The notes: generated from the sequence alone by a model not told the origin. A DNA stretch of 64,000 nucleotides from Pectobacterium parmentieri (GCF_001742145.1 NZ_CP015749.1:2232001-2296000), one strand, 5' to 3'. Positions 22,227 through 31,935 are shown, numbered from the stretch's first letter. Translations and numbers: made by a program.

Positions 22227-22475
22227 TTAATTATCCCAATTTTTTCTATTTTTATTGTAAGGGATATTCGCATAGTCATCATTATTCAGTTTTTTCTTGA
22301 TTGATTTTATTTTCATCTTGAACTGTTGTTTAATCTGGCGCTGCTTTGCTTGTTCCCTTATGTTAACTACTATTTTTTCTGCCTCTAAATAGGCTTGTTC
22401 TGTATCGGTATAAACACCTTCATCAAGCAGTTTTTTCGCTTCCCAATCAATGGCTTCATCATTATTTTTATACAT
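22227..22475 (-). CDS. Mobilization-operon protein, unknown
   Basis: 82 residues, acidic first half (NNDEAIDWEAKKLLDEGVYTDTEQAYLEAEKIV) and basic second half (KQFKMKIKSIKKK-like). AAGGAGGT precedes ATG 22475 at ideal spacing. The middle gene of the leftward trio; its pairing with the TraD-like gene suggests it serves the relaxosome, but the family is not recognised. Confidence 0.65.
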   Translation of the reverse strand: MYKNNDEAIDWEAKKLLDEGVYTDTEQAYLEAEKIVVNIREQAKQRQIKQQFKMKIKSIKKKLNNDDYANIPYNKNRKNWDN

Positions 22476-22547
22476 TACACCTCCTTGTATTTGTTGTATA
22501 TTATCCTTTACCATATTTTGGATAATTATCAATACAGGAAACTCATT

Positions 22548-22652
22548 TTATTTTATAAAAAATAAACTCATTAAACCGATGTTGATACCCCACATAACAG
22601 CATTAATACCCATCAAAATTAATGTTGTCTCATCCAACTCACCGAGCTTCAT
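22548..22652 (-). CDS. Very small membrane protein (34 residues)
   Basis: MKLGELDETTLILMGINAVM followed by a glycine-bearing hydrophobic end; one membrane helix. AAGGAG lies 6 bases before ATG 22652, a strong signal for so short a gene. First gene of the leftward mobilization trio. Small membrane proteins often accompany mob genes; role unknown. Confidence 0.55.
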   Translation of the reverse strand: MKLGELDETTLILMGINAVMWGINIGLMSLFFIK

Positions 22653-22717
22653 ATCACTCTCCTTTTTCACGTTTAACTTTATTTAACTTAAATCCTACAT
22701 GTTGGCAAGTTTTATTA

Positions 22718-22797
22718 TTAGCCGTTACATACAATTTAACTTAGCCGCTCACATATGTACGGTTAAATTGGTTAATAGATTATTTGTGAGCGATTAA
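22718..22797. promoter_or_regulatory. Operator-like repeats upstream of mobilization trio
   Basis: TTAGCCGTTACAT (22718-22730) and TTAGCCGCTCACAT (22741-22754) are direct repeats, and TTAGCCGCTCACA (22741-22753) is inverted at TGTGAGCGATTAA (22785-22797). The spacing and symmetry suit a repressor or relaxosome-protein site. Confidence 0.55.
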
Positions 22798-23049
22798 CTA
22801 CCCCATAACATTCACACTAGCAGAGCAGATATGGCAGTCTGACCAGTTGAAAAGAATGGAAAATATGATGGTGTAAAATTAAATCAAGCAACACTATGCG
22901 ATAGTAATCACTAACTATTTTGCTTAATACTCACCACGTTACTTAATTTTTCTCGTTAGTGTTTTTCATTTCACATGTTAAATTTTAATCCTAATTTCCA
23001 TAGTTAACCTGTGAATTGTGCAACAAGGAAAACCACCTATAACTTGCCT

Positions 23050-23330
23050 ATTTTCTTGTTTTAGAGCTTTCCCGCCTTACGGCGGGATAAATTAACACTC
23101 CTTTTGTCCTTCGGACGCATTTTTAAAACCCATCGGGGTAATATCGCGGAATACTTCGTCCTTTTATCCAGATTGCGCCGCTTAATTCGGCGTTTTGTTT
23201 TACAGGCATTAATATATTTCGTATTAATTAATGAGAGGGACTTTTACATTGTTTCTTTTTTTAAGAAAACAATGCCCACTTATACACTCTTCGAGTGTGT
23301 GGGGTCTACCGACGGTTGCCTGCCGCAGGC
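23050..23330. other. Candidate origin of transfer (oriT)
   Basis: A run of hairpins between divergent mobilization genes: CCCGCC-ttac-GGCGGG (about 23072), GTCC-ttc-GGAC, CGCCG-cttaatt-CGGCG, and ACACTC-ttc-GAGTGT with CCCAC/GTGGG arms. MobQ-type relaxases nick next to such hairpins, and the relaxase gene begins 120 bases later. The nick base cannot be named from sequence. The rest of 22798-23049 shows no gene. Confidence 0.45.
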
Positions 23331-23449
23331 TAAAAGCAAAACCAAGTTCAACATCAACCCCGGAGTTTTTCTTACGAAAAACTAAAACCAGCATGGTGAG
23401 CGTTAATGTTTATTTGATAGTTTTTATTATATTTAAGGTTATTTATTAT

Positions 23450-24850
23450 ATGGCAATATTTCATCTGGAGTTTAAAATTGTGAAACGCTCAGAAGGCATG
23501 TCTTCCTGTAGGAAGGCTGCTTACCATAGTAGATCAAGAATAACAGATGACCGCACTGGCAATACCTACGATTTCAGCCACCGTTCTGATTTATTCCATC
23601 ATCAGATATTAGCCCCTGCTTCCGCACTCTCTTATATTACTGAAAGCTCAACAGCACTATGGAATGAAGTTGAAAGGGTTGAGCGTCAGAAGGATGGTCA
23701 AACAGCCCGTTATTTTGATGTTGCTATTCCGTGTGAACTTAGTAATGACGACAAGATAAAATTAGTAGTCGAATACTGTCAGAAGAACTTTGTGGATAAA
23801 GGCATGATTGCTGATATCGCTTTCCATGACCTTGATAGTCAAAACCCTCATGCACATGTGATGTTGACATTAAAACCGATCACCGCTGAAGGTTTTGGTA
23901 AAAAAGACAGAAGCTGGAATGATAAGAGTAATGTGATCAAATGGCGTGAGTCATGGTCAGTAATTACCAATCACTATCTTGCCGCTGCTGGCAGTAATGA
24001 GCGTATTGACCACCGTTCAATTGAGATCCAGCATGATGAAGCGCTTGAGAATGCCACTATAACATTAGACGTTGAAGAAAAAGCATGGTGGATTTCTAAA
24101 GCAGCCTTAACCAGCCGCCCGGCTATGCAACGTATTCCCCGTGCTAAATGGAACAGTCAAACAGCGCAAAAACAACGTGCTGCTGAACAGGCTGTTCGTG
24201 ATGAAATGAAACAGGAAGCTATAGCCACATATGGTGTCTTTAAAGATTTAGATCTACAGATAGTGGTAGACCTCAACAGTTTCACCGTTTCACATCTGCC
24301 AGAGCCAGTAGAAATTATCCTGACTGAAACGGGTTCACAGTCGTCATCATCAGAAGGTCAAAAACCTGTTCTGGTTGCCCCTGCACCTCATACACGCACT
24401 AAATTGAAAACCTCTCCCTCCTCAACTACCAGAGCGATTAAACGCGCTCCTGTTAAAAGTAAGAGGAAGCAGGATAAGCCACAGAAGGAAAATATTTTTA
24501 AACGCTTTACCTTACTGGTAGTAGGATACATAAAAGAAAGGTTTATCTGGGCTAAGAAGAAGCCTGCACCTGTTTCCGTGGATGCGAAACATGATAAGCG
24601 TATTGCCGAACACTATGTGTTTGATGAGGTGCAGGGTATCTATGTATCACGCACTGAGCATGAGAGACGAGCAAGGTTAAACAGTGACACTTATAGTCCA
24701 ACTCCTGATGAGATCAGACGCTTTCCAAGCCGTCCGGTTAAACCAGCACAGTCTGATAGCGATCTTGACTACATACCAACACTCAACCCAGACAGGGAAA
24801 AGCCAGCGCCTAAATTGAGGATGTATAAAGATCGCATCAAGTATAAATAA
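23450..24850 (+). CDS. mobA: MobA/MobL-family relaxase
   Basis: 466 residues. The N-terminal relaxase domain starts MAIFHLEFKIVKRSEG as in MobA of IncQ plasmids, has the likely catalytic Tyr25 (AAYHSRSR) and the metal-binding histidines His126, His134 and His136 (NPHAHVML). A basic, probably unstructured C-terminal half has a short hydrophobic stretch (FTLLVVGYIKERF) near 360. It would nick oriT and lead the strand into a recipient; no transport channel is encoded here, so the element depends on another conjugation system. I start at ATG 23450, the family's usual start; the frame is open further upstream. Confidence 0.88.
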   Translation: MAIFHLEFKIVKRSEGMSSCRKAAYHSRSRITDDRTGNTYDFSHRSDLFHHQILAPASALSYITESSTALWNEVERVERQKDGQTARYFDVAIPCELSNDDKIKLVVEYCQKNFVDKGMIADIAFHDLDSQNPHAHVMLTLKPITAEGFGKKDRSWNDKSNVIKWRESWSVITNHYLAAAGSNERIDHRSIEIQHDEALENATITLDVEEKAWWISKAALTSRPAMQRIPRAKWNSQTAQKQRAAEQAVRDEMKQEAIATYGVFKDLDLQIVVDLNSFTVSHLPEPVEIILTETGSQSSSSEGQKPVLVAPAPHTRTKLKTSPSSTTRAIKRAPVKSKRKQDKPQKENIFKRFTLLVVGYIKERFIWAKKKPAPVSVDAKHDKRIAEHYVFDEVQGIYVSRTEHERRARLNSDTYSPTPDEIRRFPSRPVKPAQSDSDLDYIPTLNPDREKPAPKLRMYKDRIKYK

Positions 24851-25023
24851 TCATTTTTAATAAATAATAGGAGCCATCCTATATACCATTTAAAAATCAC
24901 AGCACTGTGAAAAGTATTGTACAACCACGTATAAATATCACTTGAAATTGTAAATAATATGATAATAATGGTTTTTTCAACTCTTAATTTGTAAAACATA
25001 CTACATATAAAAAGGAATTATCA

Positions 25024-25608
25024 ATGAATATAAAAAGAGCTTTCCAATATGGGATACTATTGCTATCACTGATATCTCTATCAGGATGCGTTATCGTTGA
25101 AAACATAAAACTACGGCTAGAAGGTTTCGATGTATATCGAAGCTCTGCAAGCGCCCTAGTTTATAAAATGGATAACACTGTGCAATATACCTCACCAATG
25201 AGTTATAATGTTACGATAGATCGAAAAGATAGATATGTAAGATATTTGATTGATACCGGAAGTTTCCTAGTCGGATTTCCAATGGTTACTGTTGAAGATT
25301 ATGATAAAACTATCCAGAAGTTAACAATATTCGAAAGCTGGGCCAATGAGCCTTATGAGCAGAGGATAAAAACTATCACTCAAGTTCAGAATAGTCTTCC
25401 AGATAACGATCCAGATATAAAAACCGGAAAAACAGATTTCTACTTATTCATGAATCCTTCCGTAAAAAATAATGAACCTTACCTAGCCTATAACCGAAAA
25501 ATTGGTTATACAACCAAAGTGAGAATCTTAATGGATAAGGAAAATGTGGGAATAATTATTAATGAGCTGAAAGAATGGAGAGCAAACAGCCTCCTTAAAA
25601 ATAAATAA
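25024..25608 (+). CDS. Lipoprotein, unknown
   Basis: 194 residues. Signal II: hydrophobic core then LSGC lipobox (Cys22), followed by Val, so likely outer-membrane sorted. The mature part has mixed charge and no recognised domain. AAAGGAAT precedes ATG 25024. It stands alone, 173 bases after the relaxase. Possible roles include entry exclusion, as for small plasmid lipoproteins, but that is inference. Confidence 0.65.
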   Translation: MNIKRAFQYGILLLSLISLSGCVIVENIKLRLEGFDVYRSSASALVYKMDNTVQYTSPMSYNVTIDRKDRYVRYLIDTGSFLVGFPMVTVEDYDKTIQKLTIFESWANEPYEQRIKTITQVQNSLPDNDPDIKTGKTDFYLFMNPSVKNNEPYLAYNRKIGYTTKVRILMDKENVGIIINELKEWRANSLLKNK

Positions 25609-26002
25609 TATCATAGTTAATCGTGACGCATATTAAGAATATAATGTTCACATGCGTCACAACTTTTATAAAAATAAAATTAAGATAACTACGCGATTCA
25701 CATAATATAAAATACAAAAACACCTACCTAAGATAAAGACTCAATCTTATTTAAGTAAACCCGCTTGACTGGATTTTATCTAGTTACTAAAAATTTCGCA
25801 TAATAGTGCTACACTTGGAAGTGTACGATATCTCATCAACTTTGGCTTCGCACGATGAAACATCCATGTCGAAGTTATTTAGAAAAGTAATTTCCACTAA
25901 TATAGCTCAATGAATCATATCAAATATAAATATATTGATATGAAAATGAAAAAAGCCGAATTTAACCCGGTTTTACATGCTTAGAATAATATAGCCATAT
26001 AG
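25609..26002. other. Intergenic region without a gene
   Basis: About 390 bases, AT-rich. It holds a short perfect palindrome, TACACTTGGAAGTGTA (25810-25825), and near 25950-25975 a GCCG...CCGG hairpin followed by T's on the minus strand, a weak terminator for the leftward gene ending at 26003. Confidence 0.4.
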
Positions 26003-26656
26003 TTAACTATCTCCTCTATTTATAATTGCATCTCGATAGCGCTGTTGCTCAACAATACTCAGGTTGGGATCAGACAGAACACCCCGCCCCTTCACAGCAA
26101 TATCGTAATCAATCTGTGATTGCGTCTCATATTCTTTGGTCGGCTTAAAATAATCTGGTTGCGATGCAGATGACGACGCAGAATAACCAGAATATGTTTT
26201 ACTCCCTGCACAACCAAGATAAGCCAGCAGGCAGGCAAACAGGAAGAACAATGTCCATACTGTATTGTAGCCGTTAATCGTATATCCACTATCATTTCCA
26301 ATTGAAAACACGCCATGAAACCTAATGGCATAGACAATCAGGAATGATGAGACGATAACAGCCCGACTTTTACCTACACTTAAATACTTACGTATAAATT
26401 TTATCGTTGGCACCAGCGTGACCGCAAACAGCCCAATAGCAGTAATAACCAGCCATATCGGGAACAGTTCGTATTTTTGCGTAGTATTTTGCGATAACGT
26501 CACCAGCGACAGCACCAAGAAAATGTTAAGCAGGTAAAGCCTGACCGCCATCGATACCTTCACGCTCTTTTGTGTCTTTTTGAGAAAAAGCACCGGTGCC
26601 AATGATGGTATGTTCATCAGCAGACCGATGAAAAACGCCCAATAGATAGTGTTCAT
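26003..26656 (-). CDS. Membrane protein, unknown
   Basis: 217 residues with about five hydrophobic segments in the first 150 (NTIYWAFFIGLLM, RLYLLNIFLVLSLVTL, FPIWLVITAIGLFAV, AVIVSSFLIVYAIRF, TVWTLFFLFACLLAYLG) and a polar tail. AGGA precedes ATG 26656 by about 9 bases. It starts 17 bases after the lipoprotein stop, so both form an operon. No family recognised. Confidence 0.65.
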   Translation of the reverse strand: MNTIYWAFFIGLLMNIPSLAPVLFLKKTQKSVKVSMAVRLYLLNIFLVLSLVTLSQNTTQKYELFPIWLVITAIGLFAVTLVPTIKFIRKYLSVGKSRAVIVSSFLIVYAIRFHGVFSIGNDSGYTINGYNTVWTLFFLFACLLAYLGCAGSKTYSGYSASSSASQPDYFKPTKEYETQSQIDYDIAVKGRGVLSDPNLSIVEQQRYRDAIINRGDS

Positions 26657-26673
26657 AGCGTCTTTTCCTGTAA

Positions 26674-27228
26674 TTACCGAGCGGCCCAACCGTTATTGGT
26701 CTTCACCAGAACAATTTTGGCCTCTTCTGTTTCAGCCATTCCTTTAACGCCAGAGAACGCATTTTTATCAACCCAGCTCGGAACACCATCAAGTTTCCAC
26801 GTATAGGTCACTTGCGTGATTTTAGCGCCATTACCTTCGCTGGGTTCAGTCCAGCTTGTAATCTCAGCAACAGCACGATGACCGACACAAGCACCGTCTT
26901 CCCGATCCCAAAACTCAACCTCTTGCCCTTTGTCTGTTACTTCCAGAACATCAACACTGCTAAAGTCATTTGCCTGTTGTGAAACAGTGAGAAGCCCCTG
27001 TTCAACAAGACCATTCAGGATTTCATCGCTGGCGCTGTATCCAGCAGAACGGTAGCCACGGTTAACCTTAATCGGAAAACCTTTATTGAACGCAAAGTCA
27101 TTGTTTTGCAGTGAGTAGCACAACTTTGATTTTGAAATTTTCGTGTTGATCGCTTTCTCAAAATCGCCTTTCTCACCACATCCCGTCAGAACAAGAGCTG
27201 TGCAAGTAACGAGTAAAATCTTCTTCAT
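26674..27228 (-). CDS. Lipoprotein, unknown
   Basis: 184 residues with signal II (MKKILLVTCTALVLTGCGEK, lipobox LTGC). Gly after the Cys suggests outer-membrane sorting. The body has a compact alpha/beta look (DVLEVTDKGQEVEFWDREDG) with two further Cys. I chose ATG 27228, which begins the signal peptide; frames upstream lack one. It is the first gene of a leftward two-gene operon. Confidence 0.7.
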   Translation of the reverse strand: MKKILLVTCTALVLTGCGEKGDFEKAINTKISKSKLCYSLQNNDFAFNKGFPIKVNRGYRSAGYSASDEILNGLVEQGLLTVSQQANDFSSVDVLEVTDKGQEVEFWDREDGACVGHRAVAEITSWTEPSEGNGAKITQVTYTWKLDGVPSWVDKNAFSGVKGMAETEEAKIVLVKTNNGWAAR

Positions 27229-27862
27229 CTTCCTATCCATCCTGATAATCAAAAATGCTGTTATGTAGAGGTTGTCTGCTGTGCACCCGTAGTCGTTGAA
27301 GCTTGCTCTTACTGGCATAACACGGCAAAACCACCTGATTAACCAATTGATAGGATTCAATTATTTTTAAGAGCCGTCATATCGTTTGTAACGATCAAAA
27401 ATAAAATAATGATAGGCGTTAACTATCGTTATTTACATATTCGATCGATTAAAGCAATTAAAACACCGATCGAAAAAGCATTATCAATCGATAATATCTA
27501 TCAATATCAATTTATCGATCCGTATTATCGATCATTTTCTTGCTAGATGAATATTTACTGGATAAAGTGAGCGACAGGACTACAGGATGATTTATACGCA
27601 GGTTCAAGCAGGTGGGACTACAGGCCGCAAGACCTGCTACAAAAGCGGTTCTATAGCCTTTACGTTACTGTTATCAATGCAACATCAGGGAAAACAACCA
27701 TAAGGGATGCCGTTAGCTGATTAGATAAAAAGACTTATAGGCTTCTGAAAAGCGGCTTTCTTCGCCAGCCATTAACACAAATTTATATAGCCAGATTCGA
27801 TATACCTCTGGCCCCGGCTTCTTTACGCCTGTTTTTACGTTTACTGTTTATATGGAGTTAAC
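27229..27862. promoter_or_regulatory. Divergent promoter region with ATCGAT-type sites
   Basis: 630 bases between divergent genes. From 27430 to 27540 there are repeated ATCGAT/GATCGA words: TTCGATCGATT, CCGATCGAAA, CAATCGATAA, TATCGATCC, TATCGATCA. No gene seen. Their spacing in an AT-rich field suggests protein-binding sites. Confidence 0.45.
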
Positions 27863-28240
27863 ATGAAAAAACTGTTTATTGCTGCGTTGGTGATCTTACC
27901 TCTTACCGCTTGCACTACTTACGGCAACAAATCCCTGAAAGATGAATCCCAACAAACCGTAAAAACCAAAATCGTTAAGGGGAAAACTACCCAGCAAGAT
28001 GTTATTAACACATTCGGAGAACCACAAACACGAGCCACCAATGATGGTCAGGAAATGTGGTCTTACTCCAGCATGTCAGGCGAGACTCAGATCTCAAACT
28101 ACATTCCCGGTCTGGCCCTGCTTAAGAACAGCAGCACGGCGCATATGAACTCCCTTGAGATCTGGTTCAAGGGAAATGTTGTTGATCGATATAATTTCAG
28201 CCAGACGGCGAGTAAGGTTTCGCGTGGGTTGTTGGATTAA
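27863..28240 (+). CDS. SmpA/OmlA (BamE-like) lipoprotein
   Basis: 125 residues with signal II (lipobox LTAC, Cys17). The body VKGKTTQQDVINTFGEPQTRATNDGQEMWSY matches the BamE/SmpA fold: a helix with GxP then the turn before a tryptophan-bearing strand. Such plasmid-borne relatives are usually not BamE itself; they may stabilise envelope complexes. GGAG precedes ATG 27863 by 6 bases. Confidence 0.72.
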   Translation: MKKLFIAALVILPLTACTTYGNKSLKDESQQTVKTKIVKGKTTQQDVINTFGEPQTRATNDGQEMWSYSSMSGETQISNYIPGLALLKNSSTAHMNSLEIWFKGNVVDRYNFSQTASKVSRGLLD

Positions 28241-28426
28241 TTTGTCGTTAACGACGCCAGAAAAGCAATAATCGAACCAAATTAATGAGAATGAGGCAGC
28301 AAAGAATAAAATATGTAATAAATGAGATACAAATCACATTTCCGTAACGAAATTTACTGTTTTGCTTAAATTTTTACCCCTTGCTCAGAATATAAGAGAG
28401 CATATGCAACTATTGAGGAAAATCTC

Positions 28427-28756
28427 ATGACTGATAAAAAAATAGCAGAAGAGCAACTTGTAAATTTCTTTGCATCACCAGCATCGAGTGGTTATCAATA
28501 TGATGTTAATAAAACAGCCAGCGCCTATGGGGAGACTCGTGAAGGCGTACTTCAGGTACAATTTGGCTTAAAAGGCTTTCCTGATTTTGTTAGACCAAAT
28601 TATCAGATTATATTTGGTGATAAAAGTAAGATAGCATTTAGAGGAGACACACACAGTAAAGACAATCGTATTTCATCAGAATATAATCCAGATAATCTAT
28701 CATCTGGATTTGAATACAACGGGAAATACTTTAACAAAGTCAGCTCTAATTTATAA
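28427..28756 (+). CDS. Small protein, unknown
   Basis: 109 residues, mixed, with no membrane segment or signal. Motif FDFVRPNYQIIFGDKSKI-like strands suggest a compact beta protein. GAGG precedes ATG 28427 by 9 bases. Between a lipoprotein and the PLD gene; no link to either can be shown. Confidence 0.6.
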   Translation: MTDKKIAEEQLVNFFASPASSGYQYDVNKTASAYGETREGVLQVQFGLKGFPDFVRPNYQIIFGDKSKIAFRGDTHSKDNRISSEYNPDNLSSGFEYNGKYFNKVSSNL

Positions 28757-28837
28757 ATAGAACCTTACTTTAATCTGTTTGTAAATTAATACACACATCA
28801 TATATATGGGCGTGAACGCCCATATATAAACCACGAT

Positions 28838-29827
28838 TTATTTCTTTCTACATATATCTATGATATCAAGGAGTGAAATACATTTAGCACCACTCTTCTC
28901 TGTGACTAATTTTTTTATTTTTCCCCAATGAGTTCGTATTTCTTCAACAAATAGCTTATTTTCACTGTTTTTGAACTCATAATCCATGACGGAATTTTTT
29001 TTGCAACAGATTGCCAGATGACCCGCTTGACCATCACTATAATTAAATTCTATATCATTACCAACACGCATATAAACACCTGAGCAGTATAATCCATCAC
29101 GCGGCCCATATTTCAGATCTATTAAATATGCATCTTCCGGTAATTCAGGCCAACCTTCATATAAAGGAGGTAATTTATTAGGATATTTTCTTTCTTGCTC
29201 TGTGAAACTCTTATCATATTTATGATATGCTTCTCTTGCTTCGTAAGATAACTCCTCACGATACACGACTAAATACACAGGTCTATCAAGGAGTTCTGCT
29301 CGGGGTATTTTCGAAAGAGAAAATTTCTTGATCGATGATGAGGTTGATCTCATAGCTCTTTTTTTATTCCATTTTTGCATAGCATCTTCAATATCAACCA
29401 AACTTATATAACTTGATTCTTCCCACATATCATCGAACCATTTATTAATATTAGAAATTTGTAGTTCATCTTCTGTTAAGATACCTGCTTCTTCCCACCC
29501 GGTCAGTTCATCTCCCTCAAAGTTTAAACCATTTGAAGAACAGTTCGCAGAACCAACAATAGCTTTTTTATCGCCAACAATAACTTTTGCATGCAACCTA
29601 TCATGTTGTCTCAGTTCATATCCCGAGAGAAGGCTTAAATTCTGAATGACTACTGGGTTAGTTGCCCCGCTTGCCAAATTACAGATTATTTTTACCTTTT
29701 TATTTTTTTTGTTAGTGAAAATTGAATCTGCACCATTTCCCCAAAAAGCAACTGCGGCACGAACTTCATTCTCTTCAGACACGATCGATTTTACAGCTTG
29801 TAGATATTCAAATGATGAAATAAACAC
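28838..29827 (-). CDS. Phospholipase D-superfamily protein (one HKD motif)
   Basis: 329 residues. The N-terminal third has a single HKD motif, LHAKVIVGDKKAIVGSANCS, with His, Lys and the SANxS strand of PLD nucleases such as BfiI and Nuc, which act as dimers. The C-terminal two thirds have no recognised domain. Start GTG 29827 has AGGAG 6-7 bases upstream. Candidate nuclease for defence; not phospholipid-specific by sequence. It is read alone. Confidence 0.75.
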   Translation of the reverse strand: MFISSFEYLQAVKSIVSEENEVRAAVAFWGNGADSIFTNKKNKKVKIICNLASGATNPVVIQNLSLLSGYELRQHDRLHAKVIVGDKKAIVGSANCSSNGLNFEGDELTGWEEAGILTEDELQISNINKWFDDMWEESSYISLVDIEDAMQKWNKKRAMRSTSSSIKKFSLSKIPRAELLDRPVYLVVYREELSYEAREAYHKYDKSFTEQERKYPNKLPPLYEGWPELPEDAYLIDLKYGPRDGLYCSGVYMRVGNDIEFNYSDGQAGHLAICCKKNSVMDYEFKNSENKLFVEEIRTHWGKIKKLVTEKSGAKCISLLDIIDICRKK

Positions 29828-29893
29828 GAATAACTCCTAATTAATCATTGCTGTGCGAAGCAGATTTATATAATTAAAAAACGTTGATTTATT

Positions 29894-30580
29894 TTACTTA
29901 TTTTTATAAAAAACAACAGCGATATTAAGCCTATCAACAGCAAGAGATAACGCCTCATGGAGATCTCCCTTCATCTCCTGCTCATACTCACCGTCCCTGA
30001 ACATGACTACATAGCCATTGGTCAGATCTCGCATGTGGGCAAGGTTTATAGGCTCGATGGCTATTTTGATGTCTGTACCTTTGTATTCGAGCACCGGATA
30101 GCCCATGTCGGAGTGAAGCACGATACCACCAAGGGCTTCCACTTCGGATAAAAAGTTATCTTCAGCGATAGCCTCACGTAGATCCTGTAGGCCAAGCGCG
30201 TTCATCAGTGCGGATTCATCTGGAGCATTAGCTTTTATCCTGCAGCAATAGTAATAATCATCCAAAACACTAACGGGTGTGTTGGGATACTGGCTGTTGT
30301 AGGCTTTGGTTTCTGACATCAGCGATCTTATTGTTTTCTCACTGACTTGACTGAGTTCAGAAATCAATCTCCCATACACATTTACCATTCGTTCCTTATC
30401 ACAATCATTTGCTGATTCAGACAGGAAGAAAGAATCGTAACCTTTGACATAGATATTATTCCCGTTTTCAAGGATAAGCTTTATTCCGTGTTTATCTTCT
30501 TCAATGTCTTTAACCATACAGGTCATAAATGGTACATTTTTGTTAGCGTGAAATAGCGTAATGACTTTAATATTATTCAT
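29894..30580 (-). CDS. Unknown protein
   Basis: 228 residues, cytosolic, acidic. No motif recognised. An N-terminal beta-rich part (MVKDIEEDKHGIKLILENG) is followed by helices. AAGGA lies about 11 bases before ATG 30580. It ends 67 bases before the PLD gene's start, same strand, so they may be co-expressed. Confidence 0.6.
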   Translation of the reverse strand: MNNIKVITLFHANKNVPFMTCMVKDIEEDKHGIKLILENGNNIYVKGYDSFFLSESANDCDKERMVNVYGRLISELSQVSEKTIRSLMSETKAYNSQYPNTPVSVLDDYYYCCRIKANAPDESALMNALGLQDLREAIAEDNFLSEVEALGGIVLHSDMGYPVLEYKGTDIKIAIEPINLAHMRDLTNGYVVMFRDGEYEQEMKGDLHEALSLAVDRLNIAVVFYKNK

Positions 30581-30725
30581 TCTTTGATTTTCCTTTTTGT
30601 TTTATTTTTTTAATACCATATTTATTTCATGAAAATCAAATTTAACTTTTTGACAACAACGTTTCCCGTATTGTTTTAATATTTTTTTGAAAAGATATTT
30701 GTCTTACGAGCTAATGTAGTCCCTC

Positions 30726-30920
30726 TTATGTTTTAGTATTGCACTTATTAAAATCAACATTAGACCACTTTGTATATCCCAAAATAATACCAGCAGTTCC
30801 TACTATCAGAAAGGATACTCCTTGGTTAACATTTAATTGATTTAAAACATGTCCCATTGGGGCTAAAATTGTTCCACCGACAAAAACAGCCTTAATCAAG
30901 GGGGAAAATATTTTTTTCAT
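30726..30920 (-). CDS. Small membrane protein
   Basis: 64 residues with two hydrophobic stretches (LIKAVFVGGTILAPMG and VSFLIVGTAGIILGY). AAGGAG is 6 bases before ATG 30920. Function unknown; it borders the repeat-rich origin-like region. Confidence 0.55.
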   Translation of the reverse strand: MKKIFSPLIKAVFVGGTILAPMGHVLNQLNVNQGVSFLIVGTAGIILGYTKWSNVDFNKCNTKT

Positions 30921-31081
30921 ACACACTCCTTTTATAAAAATTAATCATCAAGTTATTTATCATAAATACATCACTAATAATGATATCTCAAATTTTTTGT
31001 AAAAATGTTTTAAATATCGCAACTATTCCAGTGACAATAATTTAAATAGCTGCCGTTTTAAGCTATAAAATGACATAGAAA

Positions 31082-31165
31082 CTGACTGCAAAGTCAGGAA
31101 AGCTCACCGCGCAGTCAGGAATACTGACTATAGAGTCAGAAACACTGACCGTACAGTCAGTCGCA
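31082..31165. repeat. Four 21-bp iterons
   Basis: Four head-to-tail units begin at 31082, 31103, 31124 and 31145, each CTSACy followed by 4 variable bases, AGTCAG and 5 variable bases. Each unit also contains a small inverted pair (CTGAC/GTCAG). Exact 21-base spacing equals two DNA turns, as in plasmid replication iterons. Confidence 0.82.
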
Positions 31166-31609
31166 TACTTTCGTCCTAAGCCTTATACCGCAAGGGTTAC
31201 AGGCCGATTTTTCCTTAATTTAATTTTACAAGAAGTAAGAGATAATACTCAAGAGGATTAAAATAAACTGGGCGATTTTTATGATCGCCATATGGGGTTT
31301 CAACATTAAATATTATTAGTCATTTATGAGTGAAATTTGCATTTTTTATTGCGAGGCTTTCCTTTATATTTCACTAAAACTCTTTTTTGAAAATCAACAC
31401 CATCTATGAGCTAACGCTCATGTGCTGCCGAAAACGATGAACCTGTTTTCATGAGCACGGCTACGCCCTAACACTGAAATATGTATTTTTATCTTGATGA
31501 AGTACGTTTTTAGTATTGATAGCAAAAAGAGGAAAGATCTTTTTCAGATCGTTTAATCATAAAAATAAAATTGATCTTATTTTTTGAACACAGAATTACC
31601 GCGATAACA

Positions 31610-31752
31610 TATAGCATTTGCTCTTAAACGTATAGGAAAACTATATTCAGAGAAGCAGCACTGAGTGATTGACCAAAACAATCACATTGCTGAAACAGGG
31701 TTCACCCCTGTTAATAATGGATTTATCCATAAAGAATTGCGGCGATAGCCGA
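31610..31752. repeat. 143-bp structured repeat, copy A
   Basis: From TATAGCATTTGCTCTTAAAC to GCGGCGATAGCCG, 143 bases match copy B at 31936-32078. It contains serial hairpins: GTGATTG/CAATCAC, AACAGGG/CCCTGTT, ATGGAT/ATCCAT and CGGC/GCCG. Stems are conserved while loops vary. Confidence 0.85.
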
Positions 31753-31935
31753 TAAAGCAGAAATAGTATAATTAATCTTACGACTTCATGTACGGTTTAG
31801 TTTTTAAGATATTATATATACCAGATTTACTTTATACTTAATTAAAATTTCATATTGAAAAACAAATCCTTTCTTATGAGCTTTCGCTCATGGCTTCGCC
31901 CTTTGTTGGTATATTAATTAGAAATTCATCAAAGC

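Noticed and set aside
22450..22686. Plus-strand hydrophobic frame of 78 codons
   Set aside because: It is the complement of the starts of two minus-strand genes with strong ribosome sites.
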